64,000 bases of DNA, taken from assembly GCF_002746455.1 (NCBI RefSeq), contig NZ_NWUW01000007.1:124001-188000 (forward strand). Direction: 5' to 3'. Position 1 is the stretch's first letter; each line of letters begins with the position of its first letter. This document shows, piece after piece, positions 37,401 through 45,250 of the stretch. The position numbers and the translations under genes are program-made. The stretch is from Bacillus fungorum (lineage in GTDB: Bacteria; Bacillota; Bacilli; Bacillales; Bacillaceae_G). Under the pieces are notes generated by a model. That model was given only the letters and a program-made list of their open reading frames with translations. It was not told where the DNA came from and did not search any database.

Positions 37401-37716
37401 AGGAGAAGAATCCCTTTCATCCCTACTATTCGCACTAGCATTACTACAAACAATCGAAGCCTCCCCAGGCTACATCATCTTAGACGAATACGACAGCGCC
37501 CTAGACGACAGCCGAAAAGAAAAGGTTTTCACCCTATTCGAAGAAGAACTAAACCGCAAAATGATCATCGTCTCACCAAAAAGTCACGACCCAAACTACT
37601 TACAACACTTTTCGCAAGCACTGACGGTAATGCATGATGCGAGTGTGCCGATTAGTCGGATTTTGCAGATTAAGAGGGCGGTAGAAGAAACGGAAACTGT
37701 AATCAAGGAGAACTAA
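34495..37716 (+). CDS. SMC/Rad50-like coiled-coil ATPase, 1073 aa
   Basis: This is a DNA-associated ABC ATPase with SMC architecture. Walker A GANGAGKST is at residues 32-40. Long Glu/Lys/Gln-rich coiled coils (about 200-450 and 590-910) flank a globular hinge-like section (about 460-580, from ALRYFRRQGLQAYPL to WWVKQFF). The C-terminal head has signature VSGGEESLSS (near 966) and Walker B YIILDEYDSALD (near 993). It differs from chromosomal SMC, SbcC and RecN in length and sequence, and I do not see the JetC N-terminus. It is coupled to the 260-aa gene. The last ~400 bases switch to C/A-ending codons and back again at about 37620. The likely role is DNA maintenance or defence against foreign DNA. 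Confidence 0.85.
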   Translation: MIPYRISFSGIRDYKPRTIHLMGKRDHILISGANGAGKSTLTFCWGAVMASTKVNVEGLRSKNLPDNRVWRAKIELIYENDGFIDAARFVRFTLDLEQEPGHPLKKEYYIAEGDRVDEWEQETRFSSSDKHFNFREYKRMLLQKYKIDPDAFYLIWYQQDVNQFAVMKPEERFRIFSEMTGIESIQKSWESFKEQERDKESILQTARNNQIQYKFELERWENEKNRYEDQQNLMKSGIVQYKTALCTLENHYYTERMKYKDELEEMKENLDEKYEEAQQGEKQFAQLEAELLAKQAEFQSVEKEREIAEERQLQCKKESKDKEREWNAIKEEIKDVTDRVKNIGISEDVVRAEKSSKEQQLQETETEKVYTEQLISETSHNVNELRSEVAKLEVQVDNDEAAVVSARNYIEQYKSSFYMEEKHKKVEGMMRQTKDLVETVKKDLQQKYEEKKQLELNRYVSPRQEEALRYFRRQGLQAYPLRDLIELEADAEFRNEDVLNTIKYAIFVESKEFIPPNDLYYVPLPLIVPTESVISLPQYQLRIKEGDNEKLVSVAMKALWWVKQFFTGEQPCIQKGSLMDIRGLRGEQEKQEYILSEKAIMQRLEETGKWIEENEKQLIQYERDIHTLQEQERKLHDIVYRVRDAEAVLQKAAERTFRIEQLRRKTEEKQRLEQEIQRLYAINQELHTCISRLRDRLETLEQYEMIYEELHKEKEKIAHMQQLEQLHKKLLDELKRAVEERDELDDACNRLEIEYNKVSQKTKQQKQEVEELHAYIQRLEKKKQHIQEYFTTTEEKFISIQRENQDANDTYGKLLEQLGWEKQIETWSEAKALSQKQNAEITLKGALGETVDPLAPENYAKMKEENEKSNAELQNAEQILNELRENIALMKERLETTIQMNAHKIHKKFEQYMEQFHFEGKVEWNMDTNKHGDMRYYLYIKARKKGHRGKMEDISAKGRGGKVGSGVSGGEESLSSLLFALALLQTIEASPGYIILDEYDSALDDSRKEKVFTLFEEELNRKMIIVSPKSHDPNYLQHFSQALTVMHDASVPISRILQIKRAVEETETVIKEN

Positions 37717-37721
37717 TTATT

Positions 37722-37795
37722 AGCCCGCACCAACGGGCATCCTGACTCTCACATCAAATTTTGATAGGGGAGTCTTATTACCAGCTAATATGGAA
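37722..37795. repeat. Short repeat-like intergenic element
   Basis: GCCCG-caccaa-CGGGC and AAATTTTG-type hairpins occur in the 106-base gap after the SMC-like gene. The GCCCGCACCAACGGGCAT block recalls one end of the bcr-like repeats at 18464 and 27500. The relationship is weak. Confidence 0.3.
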
Positions 37796-37822
37796 ATAAA
37801 GAAAATAAGGATGTGATTGTAA

Positions 37823-38533
37823 ATGATGATTGATAAATTTATATTAGATTTTATTAAGGAATTTCAAAAAAATGGTTTTTGGAAAGAGATGCCTTCTGCA
37901 GAAAAAGAGCGATTAGCAGAGATAATCGAGTTTCTTGGCGGAAGTAATATTAGAGAAATAGGAGAAAGAAATATTGTAGAACCTGCAATTTACCAATTTA
38001 AAATTACTCTAAAGGGCATACGTCCACCAATCTGGAGAAGATTTCTTGTCCATAACGAAGTAACCTTTGAAGAATTCCATAACATTATTCAAGTCGTAAT
38101 GGGCTGGGAAGATTGCCATTTATATAACTTCTATACGAATGATTCATATATAGAAGAGCAATATGATGGTATAGATCTGTTCGCGTCATCCAGTGGGAAA
38201 TATGATGCAACAGACACGCAAATTGGTGAATTAATAACAGCGGAAAAACAAAAGTGTTTATACACATATGATTTCGGTGACGGCTGGGAACATGAAATCG
38301 TATTAGAAAAAATATTACCACTGGATGAGAAGACAACAGTCCCTATATGCCAAAAAGGAAAAAGAGCGTGTCCACCTGAAGACTGTGGCGGCCCTTATAT
38401 GTACAATGAAATCCAAAAGGCATTACGAGGAGAAGGTGACCTGGATGAAGGTTTGCTAGAGTGGCTTGGTGAATTTGATCCAGAGGAATTTGATTTAGAT
38501 GATGTGAATGATATGTTGGAGTTGGATGAGTAG
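37823..38533 (+). CDS. Plasmid pRiA4b ORF-3-like protein
   Basis: This is a 236-aa soluble protein. After ~55 residues it has the family signature YQFKITLKGIRPPIWRRF, then VTFEEFHNIIQVVMGWED, and finally YTYDFGDGWEHEIVLEK and CPPEDCGGPYMY. The family is widespread on plasmids and chromosomes and is of unknown biochemical function. It starts a two-gene unit with the 445-aa protein 42 bases downstream. A strong ribosome site is not obvious; AAGGATGTG is closest. Confidence 0.85.
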   Translation: MMIDKFILDFIKEFQKNGFWKEMPSAEKERLAEIIEFLGGSNIREIGERNIVEPAIYQFKITLKGIRPPIWRRFLVHNEVTFEEFHNIIQVVMGWEDCHLYNFYTNDSYIEEQYDGIDLFASSSGKYDATDTQIGELITAEKQKCLYTYDFGDGWEHEIVLEKILPLDEKTTVPICQKGKRACPPEDCGGPYMYNEIQKALRGEGDLDEGLLEWLGEFDPEEFDLDDVNDMLELDE

Positions 38534-38575
38534 TAGGAGCATTTCATTTTGATGAAACTGTAAAGGAGAGAGGGT

Positions 38576-39913
38576 ATGATGGGGAAGAGTTTATCATTAC
38601 AAGAATTGTGTACGGAATTGAAAAAAGAACAATTGTTGGACTTAGTGATGCATCTCTCGAATCAGTACGAGGGTATAGATACGGCTGTGATGGAATGGTA
38701 TGCATCACAAAAAAGAGTGGGAAAGAAAGAGGCTGTAAGTAATCATTTACTTTGGGAATATTGGGAAAGAGCGGAGGAAATAATCCAGAGGTTTAATGAA
38801 TATGGCGGTGGTCCGGAACACCTTGCGTATGACGTATATGAATATGTAAGGGGCATTATAGATTTATTATCTGAATACCCTATTTTATCTGAAGAAAGAC
38901 GATTATTAATCAAGAGGCTATATGTGCAATACGAACTTGGAAACTCCGGACTAAACGATATCATAATGGATACAATTTATGAAATATGTCAATCGGATTC
39001 TGATTGGAAATATGTCATTAAATTGCTTGAAAAATCTCCTGATGAATATGATCAAAAATTGATTATGAAAATTTATAAAGAGCAATTGCAAGATGGTGAA
39101 GCATACTTGGAGTTGCGATTAAAAATGTTGGAATATGGAATGGATTATTGGGACTTGGCGGAATATTACATTTCGATGAATCAGCTGGATAAGGCAGTTG
39201 AAATTGCAGAAACTGGTTTAGAGAATGGGAAAGGTAGACTAACAGAATTATTTGCATTTGTATTTGAGTATTATGCAGAGCGGGAAGAAACAGATCACAT
39301 ACAAGATTTAGTAGAGCAAGCATTTCACATAGAATCCGATGTCGATATGATAAGCAAATGTGCTGTTCAATATTTCAAAAAGAAAAATGAATATGAAAAA
39401 ATAAAGAGTACTTTAGTAAAAGCATTTCGGATAAACTCCTACCATAAAGAGTATTACGCTGATTTTAATACAATGAAAGAGCAACTAACAGTAGAAGACT
39501 GGGAAAAAATACGAGAAGAAATGATAGAAATTGTAAAAAAAGAAAGTGTAATAGATTATTTGAAAATTTGCTATGATCATGAAATGTACAATGAAATGCT
39601 AGCAATTATTTCGAAATCACCAAGAACGATGTATGAATATAATCTGGGTAAAAACTTAGACCCAATTGCTGATCAACTTATAGATAAATATCCGCAAGAA
39701 ATTGTTGAATACTATTGGAATAAAGGCGGTATTCTTATACTAGAAGGAAATCGTAAACGTTATAAAGAAGCTGTAAAGCATCTCAAAAAAGTAAAAGACA
39801 TTCTTGAAAACAAATTACAAGACAAAGAGGCTTGGGAATTTAACTTAAAGGCCTTGAAGGAACATCATAAAAAGAAAAAAGCATTGTTAGATGAGCTGAA
39901 GGTTTTTGAGTGA
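38576..39913 (+). CDS. Helical-repeat protein of unknown function, 445 aa
   Basis: This is a soluble, almost entirely alpha-helical protein rich in Glu, Lys and Tyr, with TPR-like periodicity (for example LDKAVEIAETGLENGKGR). It resembles the C-terminal helical part that follows SWIM zinc fingers in other proteins, but no SWIM CxCxnCxH motif is present. The ribosome site is GGAGAGAGGG. It shares an operon with the pRiA4b ORF-3-like gene. Its 3' end lies 36 bases from an IS end. Confidence 0.6.
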   Translation: MMGKSLSLQELCTELKKEQLLDLVMHLSNQYEGIDTAVMEWYASQKRVGKKEAVSNHLLWEYWERAEEIIQRFNEYGGGPEHLAYDVYEYVRGIIDLLSEYPILSEERRLLIKRLYVQYELGNSGLNDIIMDTIYEICQSDSDWKYVIKLLEKSPDEYDQKLIMKIYKEQLQDGEAYLELRLKMLEYGMDYWDLAEYYISMNQLDKAVEIAETGLENGKGRLTELFAFVFEYYAEREETDHIQDLVEQAFHIESDVDMISKCAVQYFKKKNEYEKIKSTLVKAFRINSYHKEYYADFNTMKEQLTVEDWEKIREEMIEIVKKESVIDYLKICYDHEMYNEMLAIISKSPRTMYEYNLGKNLDPIADQLIDKYPQEIVEYYWNKGGILILEGNRKRYKEAVKHLKKVKDILENKLQDKEAWEFNLKALKEHHKKKKALLDELKVFE

Positions 39914-40037
39914 AGAATATAGTTTAGATTGGAAGAAGACCGCTGAAGAGCCATAGCCATCAACTTAAGAAAATGAATAAAATAACGAAATTAGGGCACC
40001 CTTTCATGCAATACTGCATGAAAGGGTATTTTAATTT

Positions 40038-40776
40038 ATGGCTATAAACAATGACACACCAGTTGAGGAGCTACGCATGTTAGGAGAAGAATTCCAAAAC
40101 AAATTTTCTATTCATCACCTACAGGAACTTGCGTATCAAACAGGTATGATTCAACGAAAGCGAAAATTTCAGGCACAGGATCTTGTATCACTCTGTGTAT
40201 TTTTGGGACAAACAATCAGTTCTGAGTCCCTAGTTAGTCTTTGTACAAAATTAAATGAAGCTACAGGAACTTGTCTCTCAGCTGAGGCACTTAATAAGCG
40301 TTGGAACAAGCAAGTGTACCAAAAAGGGGAAGATGGAAATTGGATTTTATTACATATGGAATCCTTAACGAAGAATTTAGAAGAAGGAGAAACGATAGAA
40401 TTGCCAGAGGTATATTTCGTATTTATGTAAGTAAAAGAATGAAACTAGAACGATTTCAATGTCATTTGTATGGCCAACTCTTGCGTTTATGTTTAGTCGC
40501 AATCGTTACTTATCAAATGCGAAGGCTTTTATGGGAGAAGCAAGGAAAAGAAAAGAAATGAATGAGTTGAAATGTGCTTATATGGTGCAGATTTATCTAA
40601 AAAAAATACACGCCGCACTTTTTTATACTGTCCAACATCCTGTTTCAGTGCTCAGCAGGCTCTTTCAAGATATCAGTAAGAATGGGAGAAAAGCACGGCG
40701 GTATAAAAAAAGAACACCGTTTGAGATCCTAGGCTTAATAGGTAAATCAACGGATCAACTTCCAATGGCTTCATAA
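40038..40776 (+). pseudogene. Transposase remnant, IS4 family
   Basis: The N-terminal ~120 residues (AINNDTPVEELRML, HLQELAYQTGMIQRKRK, SSESLVSLCTKLNEATGT) are intact in one frame up to a stop at 40430. The C-terminal end continues in other frames: KRMKLERFQCHLYGQLLRLC, then NELKCAYMVQIYLKK, and RRYKKRTPFEILGL. The central catalytic portion with the YREK-type motif is missing. The product cannot be active. Confidence 0.85.
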
Positions 40777-40847
40777 AAAATAGGTACCATAGGATGTTCT
40801 ATTTGAGTATGTCCAAAATACAGGATTGTATTCAAAGATTGTAAAAA

Positions 40848-40882
40848 AAGTGTCTCCGATGCTTTTAGCATCGGAGACACTT
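40848..40882. terminator. 15-bp stem hairpin just inside the IS right end
   Basis: AAGTGTCTCCGATGC pairs with GCATCGGAGACACTT around a 5-base loop. It lies 7 bases before the IS terminal repeat and may block read-through. Confidence 0.7.
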
Positions 40883-40905
40883 CTTTAAAGTTGATGGCTA
40901 TGCCA

Positions 40906-41080
40906 TTTAGAGGATGATTTTTTTGTTCTTGGATTTATCTATCTAAAACAAAAAACGGACAAAATCTGTCCACCTAAATTCAGTATAATTCGATATATAA
41001 AATAAACAAAGAAATATTATTTAAAAGCTGAGTTTTGGCAAGTCGCTTGATTCAAATTCGATATGTATGGAGGAAATAAG
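40906..41080. other. Intergenic region after the IS
   Basis: About 175 AT-rich bases. Apart from the GGAGGAAATAAG ribosome site of the next gene I see no clear element. Confidence 0.35.
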
Positions 41081-41611
41081 ATGAAAAAAGTTATGGGGAG
41101 TATTTTATTAAGCGCTATTTTAATGGCGACAGGTTGTAGTAGTGATGATGTGGACGAAGTTGTAAATAAAGCAGATAAAAAAGTAAAAGAAGAAGTTGTA
41201 GTAGCTACTACAAAAGATCATGAACATGTACAACAAATAAAAACTGCTAGATTACCAAATTATGAGAAGGTGACGATAGAAGAAGCTTTTCATAAATTTT
41301 TTAAGAATTCGAAATGGAAATACTTTATTTCGGAAGATCATGAAGAAATCGTCGAGTTTACAGGAAATTGCGTATATCAAGAACAAGAAGTAAAAGCTAA
41401 AATTCAATTTGTTTTAAATAAAGAGGATCAAACTTTCAAATTAAAAGCAATGGCTTTAAATGATATAGCGCAAAACGAGCTTATAACAGCCGCTATGTTG
41501 CATTCTATTTATGATGGAGGTAATCAAGAAGAGGAAAATCAAAATAATAAAAATGAAGCAAAAGAAGAAAAACCAGAAGGATCGGTAAAGGCCGATTCAT
41601 ATTTTGAGTAA
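41081..41611 (+). CDS. Putative lipoprotein, 176 aa
   Basis: The ATG at 41081 follows GGAGGAAATAAG. Residues 1-21 (MKKVMGSILLSAILMATGCSS) are a lipoprotein signal peptide with lipobox MATGC. The mature part is charged, with a DUF-like region of about 110 residues and a low-complexity Asn/Glu/Lys tail (QEEENQNNKNEAKEEK). It is anchored to the outer face of the membrane. Function is unknown. Confidence 0.75.
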   Translation: MKKVMGSILLSAILMATGCSSDDVDEVVNKADKKVKEEVVVATTKDHEHVQQIKTARLPNYEKVTIEEAFHKFFKNSKWKYFISEDHEEIVEFTGNCVYQEQEVKAKIQFVLNKEDQTFKLKAMALNDIAQNELITAAMLHSIYDGGNQEEENQNNKNEAKEEKPEGSVKADSYFE

Positions 41612-41739
41612 TAGTGAGAGTGTAAAGAATTTGTTAATGCGACATAAATACTACTACATTATAAGTTATAATCTATTTATAACAATTTAATGAAATTAAA
41701 GAGAATTAATTCACAAATTTATAAACGGCGGTGTGGGGA

Positions 41740-43581
41740 ATGGATTATAATTTTGAGATTTTAGCGCTTTTAGATGATTCGATGGAGTTTGAGAAGTTAC
41801 ATAGTAAGTTTAATCGTTTTAATCCTTTCAAAATATTGAAGGTGGATAAGTTTGAGATTCGGCATTCTAATATGATTGCTTGGTTACTTGATCCTACGGA
41901 GAATCATCATTTAAGTTCTATGTTTGTAAATAAGTTGCTTTCTAAAACGTTTGTAAAAGCGGAGAATGAGGAGTTAATTGGTCAATATAATTTTATTAAA
42001 TTACATAAGCAGTCTCTTCAAGATTTAGAAGTTTTTCGTGAAGTACAGACGGAAAATAATAAAAGAATTGATATTTTGGCAGTATCAGAATCGCAAAAGG
42101 TTGCTATTTTGATTGAAAATAAATATAAGTCATCTGAATCAGATGGACAATTACAAAATTATATCAATTTTGTTAGTGAGAAATATGAAGGGTATACGAT
42201 CATTCCAATCTTTTTAAGTTTAGATGGTAGTGCGCCAAGTCATACGTCGTATCTTACGTTAGATTACGGGGATATTTTAAATATCTTGAAAGCGCAATTG
42301 GAGATTTATAGTGAGTATACGTCTAGTACGATTAAAGATTTCATTTCCTATTATATTGATATATTAGAGGGAGAATTAGTTCGTGATGAGGAAGACATTG
42401 AACTAGCTTTAACGGTGTATAAAAACCATAAAGTTGCTGTTGATTTTCTATGTTTAAATGGTAACGGAAAAGTGGTTGGAAAGTTTGTTAGTAAAGAGTT
42501 GCAAAGAGCTGTGAAGAAATTGGATGATGAAGTGAAAGAGGATCTTCGCAAAATCTATAAGAAGTATGCTGAAACACTTCGTTTTATACATAAAGCTGGA
42601 AATAGTGTAATGAGAGAGGCGTTCTTACAGTTTATAGAACAAAATCAAATACCAAATGGTTGTTATAAAGAACATATTCGTATTCCATCATTCATTTTCG
42701 AAGAGTGGAGACAACTTGATGAGATTGTTGGCGTTCCAAAAGGTGAGTGGTGGCTACGTAATGCTCTTATTACTTGGTTTGAAAGAGAACCAGATGGGCG
42801 TATGAAGCTTACGATTGAAGTAGGTCCGTTAGAACAATATGAGAATCGATTAAAGTTATTATGTAAGCTAGAAGAGAATGGTGTAACGATTAAAGAGAAA
42901 GCGAAAGAAAATGGAGCGAAGTTTACGCGAATTTACACAGTATATATGGATGTTAAAGATTGGGCGAATCAGGATGAGATTCTTCAAGTGATGAATAACA
43001 TTTATAACAGTGCAGATTTTAATCAAGTCGTTTCCGCGATAGATGATACGATAGCTAGCTTTATAAATGGAGAAGAAGATGATACGGCTGAAGAACGTAA
43101 TCAAACAGAAGAAAATGTTTTATCTAATGCATTCCAAGTATTTACTCAACAACATCAACTTCAAGAAGGTCTCTATAAAATGAGCAGTAAAAAACCGTCA
43201 TTTATTATGCCAGAGTTTCGCTTACTGGAAGAACAATTTGGCATACCGAAACGGAAGTGGTGGTTAAACAACTGTACGATTATGTGGTTTGAACGTTTGA
43301 CAGGCAATAGATTGAAACTGACCCTAGAAATTGGCCCACTCGAGTCACAAAAGAGAGTTTCGCTCTTAACAACACTTGAAAGTAAAGGCAAAAAAATAAG
43401 CGCAGCAGCGAAGAGACCCGGAACATTGTATTCAAAAATTTATACGAACACATACAATATTAGCAATTGGTCAGATGAAGCCATAGTGATACATGCTATG
43501 AACGAGTTATTCAATGATACGAAATGTCAAAATGTGATTCAAATATTAACAGAAATCGCTGAAGAGGGCGTTCATATTTAA
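41740..43581 (+). CDS. PD-(D/E)XK nuclease-superfamily protein with duplicated C-terminal domain
   Basis: This 613-aa cytosolic protein has an N-terminal ~210 residues that resemble the PDDEXK_4 family: EIRHSNMIAWLLDP, then KRIDILAVSESQKVAILIENKYKS (catalytic D and ExK), then QLQNYINFV. Two tandem copies of a ~145-residue domain follow. Each begins with a polar helix and contains PSFI, the W-W pair (GEWWLRNALITWFER; RKWWLNNCTIMWFER), RxKLTxEVGPLE and a W near the end. The duplicated part may be a target-sensing module. The ATG at 41740 is preferred, with GGCGGTG upstream. A restriction or defence role is likely from family and neighbours. Confidence 0.8.
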   Translation: MDYNFEILALLDDSMEFEKLHSKFNRFNPFKILKVDKFEIRHSNMIAWLLDPTENHHLSSMFVNKLLSKTFVKAENEELIGQYNFIKLHKQSLQDLEVFREVQTENNKRIDILAVSESQKVAILIENKYKSSESDGQLQNYINFVSEKYEGYTIIPIFLSLDGSAPSHTSYLTLDYGDILNILKAQLEIYSEYTSSTIKDFISYYIDILEGELVRDEEDIELALTVYKNHKVAVDFLCLNGNGKVVGKFVSKELQRAVKKLDDEVKEDLRKIYKKYAETLRFIHKAGNSVMREAFLQFIEQNQIPNGCYKEHIRIPSFIFEEWRQLDEIVGVPKGEWWLRNALITWFEREPDGRMKLTIEVGPLEQYENRLKLLCKLEENGVTIKEKAKENGAKFTRIYTVYMDVKDWANQDEILQVMNNIYNSADFNQVVSAIDDTIASFINGEEDDTAEERNQTEENVLSNAFQVFTQQHQLQEGLYKMSSKKPSFIMPEFRLLEEQFGIPKRKWWLNNCTIMWFERLTGNRLKLTLEIGPLESQKRVSLLTTLESKGKKISAAAKRPGTLYSKIYTNTYNISNWSDEAIVIHAMNELFNDTKCQNVIQILTEIAEEGVHI

Positions 43582-43587
43582 AAAGGA

Positions 43588-43618
43588 TTGCCAAGTACAG
43601 AGGGATGTACTTGGCATT
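43588..43618 (+). terminator. Terminator
   Basis: TGCCAAGTACA / TGTACTTGGCA with a 6-base loop and T-rich DNA after it. Confidence 0.8.
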
Positions 43619-43650
43619 TGTTTTCATGTAATAAAGGAGAGTATTCACTA

Positions 43651-44032
43651 ATGACATTAGCAAAAACACAAATACAACAATTCATAGCAAAACAATTGGA
43701 GCTTTTTGAGTTGAAAGAACTAGATGTTGAGTTCGCAGTTCGAGGGCTGGATTTTGATCCGAACATGTTTATTCGTGCAGGGGGAATAGGGTTTTATAGA
43801 TTGGTATGGAATAGTCCTGCCGTACCAGATATGCCAGGGTTTACGCATCATATATTATTATGGGAACATCTAGAGGAATTAAGTGACAGTAAGAAAGTAG
43901 TGGAAATTCAAGAGAGTATTAGTATGGTATCAGCAGTGTAAGTTTTGCAATACAAAGTCTTTGCCAGAACATTTTTTTGAGGATGGCGTATGTCAGGGGT
44001 GTGCTAGTGTGCATTTTGGGGTAATGTATTGA
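43651..44032 (+). pseudogene. Small protein with a zinc-ribbon tail, apparently frameshifted
   Basis: The gene starts at ATG 43651 after AAAGGAGAG and reads 96 codons (MTLAKTQIQQF ... ESISMVSAV) to a TAA at 43941. If one G of the GG at 43926-43927 is removed, the frame continues in place as SISMYQQCKFC, LPEHFFEDGVCQGCASVHFG and stops at 44032. That adds a CxxC...CxxC zinc-ribbon-like tail. This strongly suggests a full-length ancestor of about 126 aa and a one-base insertion here. The truncated product might still be made. Family is unknown. The frameshift is inferred from sequence only. Confidence 0.62.
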
Positions 44033-44195
44033 TGTTTTGGAAGTGTGTATAGTGAACGGAAAAGAGTGGATTAAGAAATGGATTTTGAGTATTTACGGAA
44101 GCTGTTTAATCAAAAAAGAGTCTATATAAATATTTCCTTTTATAAAAATAATGCGTTATTATAATTTTATAAGTTAAGATAGAAAGGGAAATAAA

Positions 44196-44393
44196 ATGGA
44201 TGTTAATAATATAGAGTTACCAGAATCATTAAAAGAAGTAATTTGGGACGGGTGGATACTCCTTGGTGTCACATTTGTTGTATGTACTGTGCTTGTAATT
44301 ATTAGATCTTATATACCAGATGATGTGCTACCTATAATTAAAGGTGTTGTAGCATTAGTTATTTTAGGCGTGATATTTTATATAGCTTATTAG
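44196..44393 (+). CDS. Small two-helix membrane protein, 65 aa
   Basis: This protein starts MDVNNIELPESLKEVIWDGW and has two hydrophobic segments (about 20-37 and 46-64) separated by RSYIPDDVLP. The ribosome site AGAAAGGGA is upstream. It lies 37 bases before the Mrr-like gene, possibly in an operon with it. I recognise no family. Confidence 0.62.
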   Translation: MDVNNIELPESLKEVIWDGWILLGVTFVVCTVLVIIRSYIPDDVLPIIKGVVALVILGVIFYIAY

Positions 44394-44430
44394 AGTAATT
44401 AGTATGGTTTATGAGTGAAAAGAGGTTGAA

Positions 44431-44979
44431 ATGGCTAAGCGAAAGAAAAAGCAAGATGAATCAATATTGGGATCTTTACTAGTTATGACATTTTTCGGAG
44501 TGTTGTGGAAACCGGAATTTTTAGTACCGATAGTAATGGTATCAGCAGCAATTATATTATTATATATGTATGTGAATGTAAAAAAACTAAGGGAATTTCG
44601 ACAATCAGGAATTTATGATATTGATAAAATGAGCGGACACCAGTTTGAAAAATATTTAGGAAGTCTATTTCAGGCTTTGGGTTATAAAACAGAGGTTACT
44701 AAAGCATCTAACGATTTTGGTGCAGATTTAATTTTGAGAAAAAATGATAAAAGAATTATTGTACAGGCCAAACGCTATAAGAATAACGTTGGAATTAAAT
44801 CTGTTCAGGAGATTGTTGGTGCAAAAGAATTTTATAAAGCTGATGAAACATGGGTTGTTACAAATAGTGAATTTACAGCTGCAGCATACAAACTCGCTAA
44901 AGTGAATCGGGTTGTGTTAATTAATCGAGAGAAACTTATTAAGCTAATCAGCCAAGGTAAACGAGGAAAAGAAAAATGA
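44431..44979 (+). CDS. Membrane-anchored Mrr-like restriction endonuclease
   Basis: This 182-aa protein has two N-terminal hydrophobic segments (about residues 11-45), a short linker, and a C-terminal Mrr_cat-type PD-(D/E)XK domain (about 68-178). The domain begins MSGHQFEKYLGSLFQALGY, followed by the catalytic NDFGADLIL and IIVQAKRYK (D...QxK) and later EIVGAKEFYKAD. Mrr-like enzymes cut modified or foreign DNA. The membrane anchor suggests action at the site of DNA entry, which is inference. The ribosome site AGAGG is close to the ATG. Confidence 0.85.
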   Translation: MAKRKKKQDESILGSLLVMTFFGVLWKPEFLVPIVMVSAAIILLYMYVNVKKLREFRQSGIYDIDKMSGHQFEKYLGSLFQALGYKTEVTKASNDFGADLILRKNDKRIIVQAKRYKNNVGIKSVQEIVGAKEFYKADETWVVTNSEFTAAAYKLAKVNRVVLINREKLIKLISQGKRGKEK

Positions 44980-45007
44980 GCGATATAAAAAGCTTGATAT
45001 GGATTTA

Positions 45008-45040
45008 ATGAAAAGGCACTATGAAAAGTGTCTTTTTGTT
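45008..45040 (+). terminator. Terminator
   Basis: AAAAGGCACT / AGTGTCTTTTT hairpin with one mismatch and a T run. Confidence 0.65.
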
Positions 45041-45250
45041 TTAAATATAGAAAAATAATCCAGATAAATTATGTTTTAGTATATAATTTAAAATGAGAAT
45101 AACATACTGTCATAAAGTACAGTATGTTGCAATAATAATATTTTTAATAGTAGAAGAGTAGTTTTGATAAATTTTTAGCACTAAAAACATTTATATATAG
45201 TTATATAAAGTTTTATGAAAATATATAATATGAAAAAAGAGGGGATTCTT

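Larger units (their letters stand above)
39949..40905 (+). mobile_element. Degenerate IS4-family (IS231-like) element
   Basis: Inverted ends are visible: CATAGCCATCAACTT at the left (about 39953) and AAGTTGATGGCTATG at the right (40889-40903). A palindrome CCCTTTCATGCA-a-TACTGCATGAAAGGG lies between the left end and the transposase start. At under 1 kb it is shorter than an intact IS231 (about 1.6 kb), so it is internally deleted. I could not identify a clean target-site duplication. The left ~105 bases recur at 61968-62076. Confidence 0.8.

Noticed and set aside
37263-37637. 124-codon plus-strand frame overlapping the end of the SMC-like gene
   Set aside because: It is Arg/His/Thr-rich text produced by the C/A-ending codon patch in another frame; no start signal, and the SMC head motifs occupy the true frame.
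34495-37716. Wadjet JetC or Lamassu LmuB identity for the SMC-like protein
   Set aside because: No JetA/JetB/JetD-like or Lamassu effector genes lie beside it, and the N-terminal sequence does not match the JetC pattern I know.
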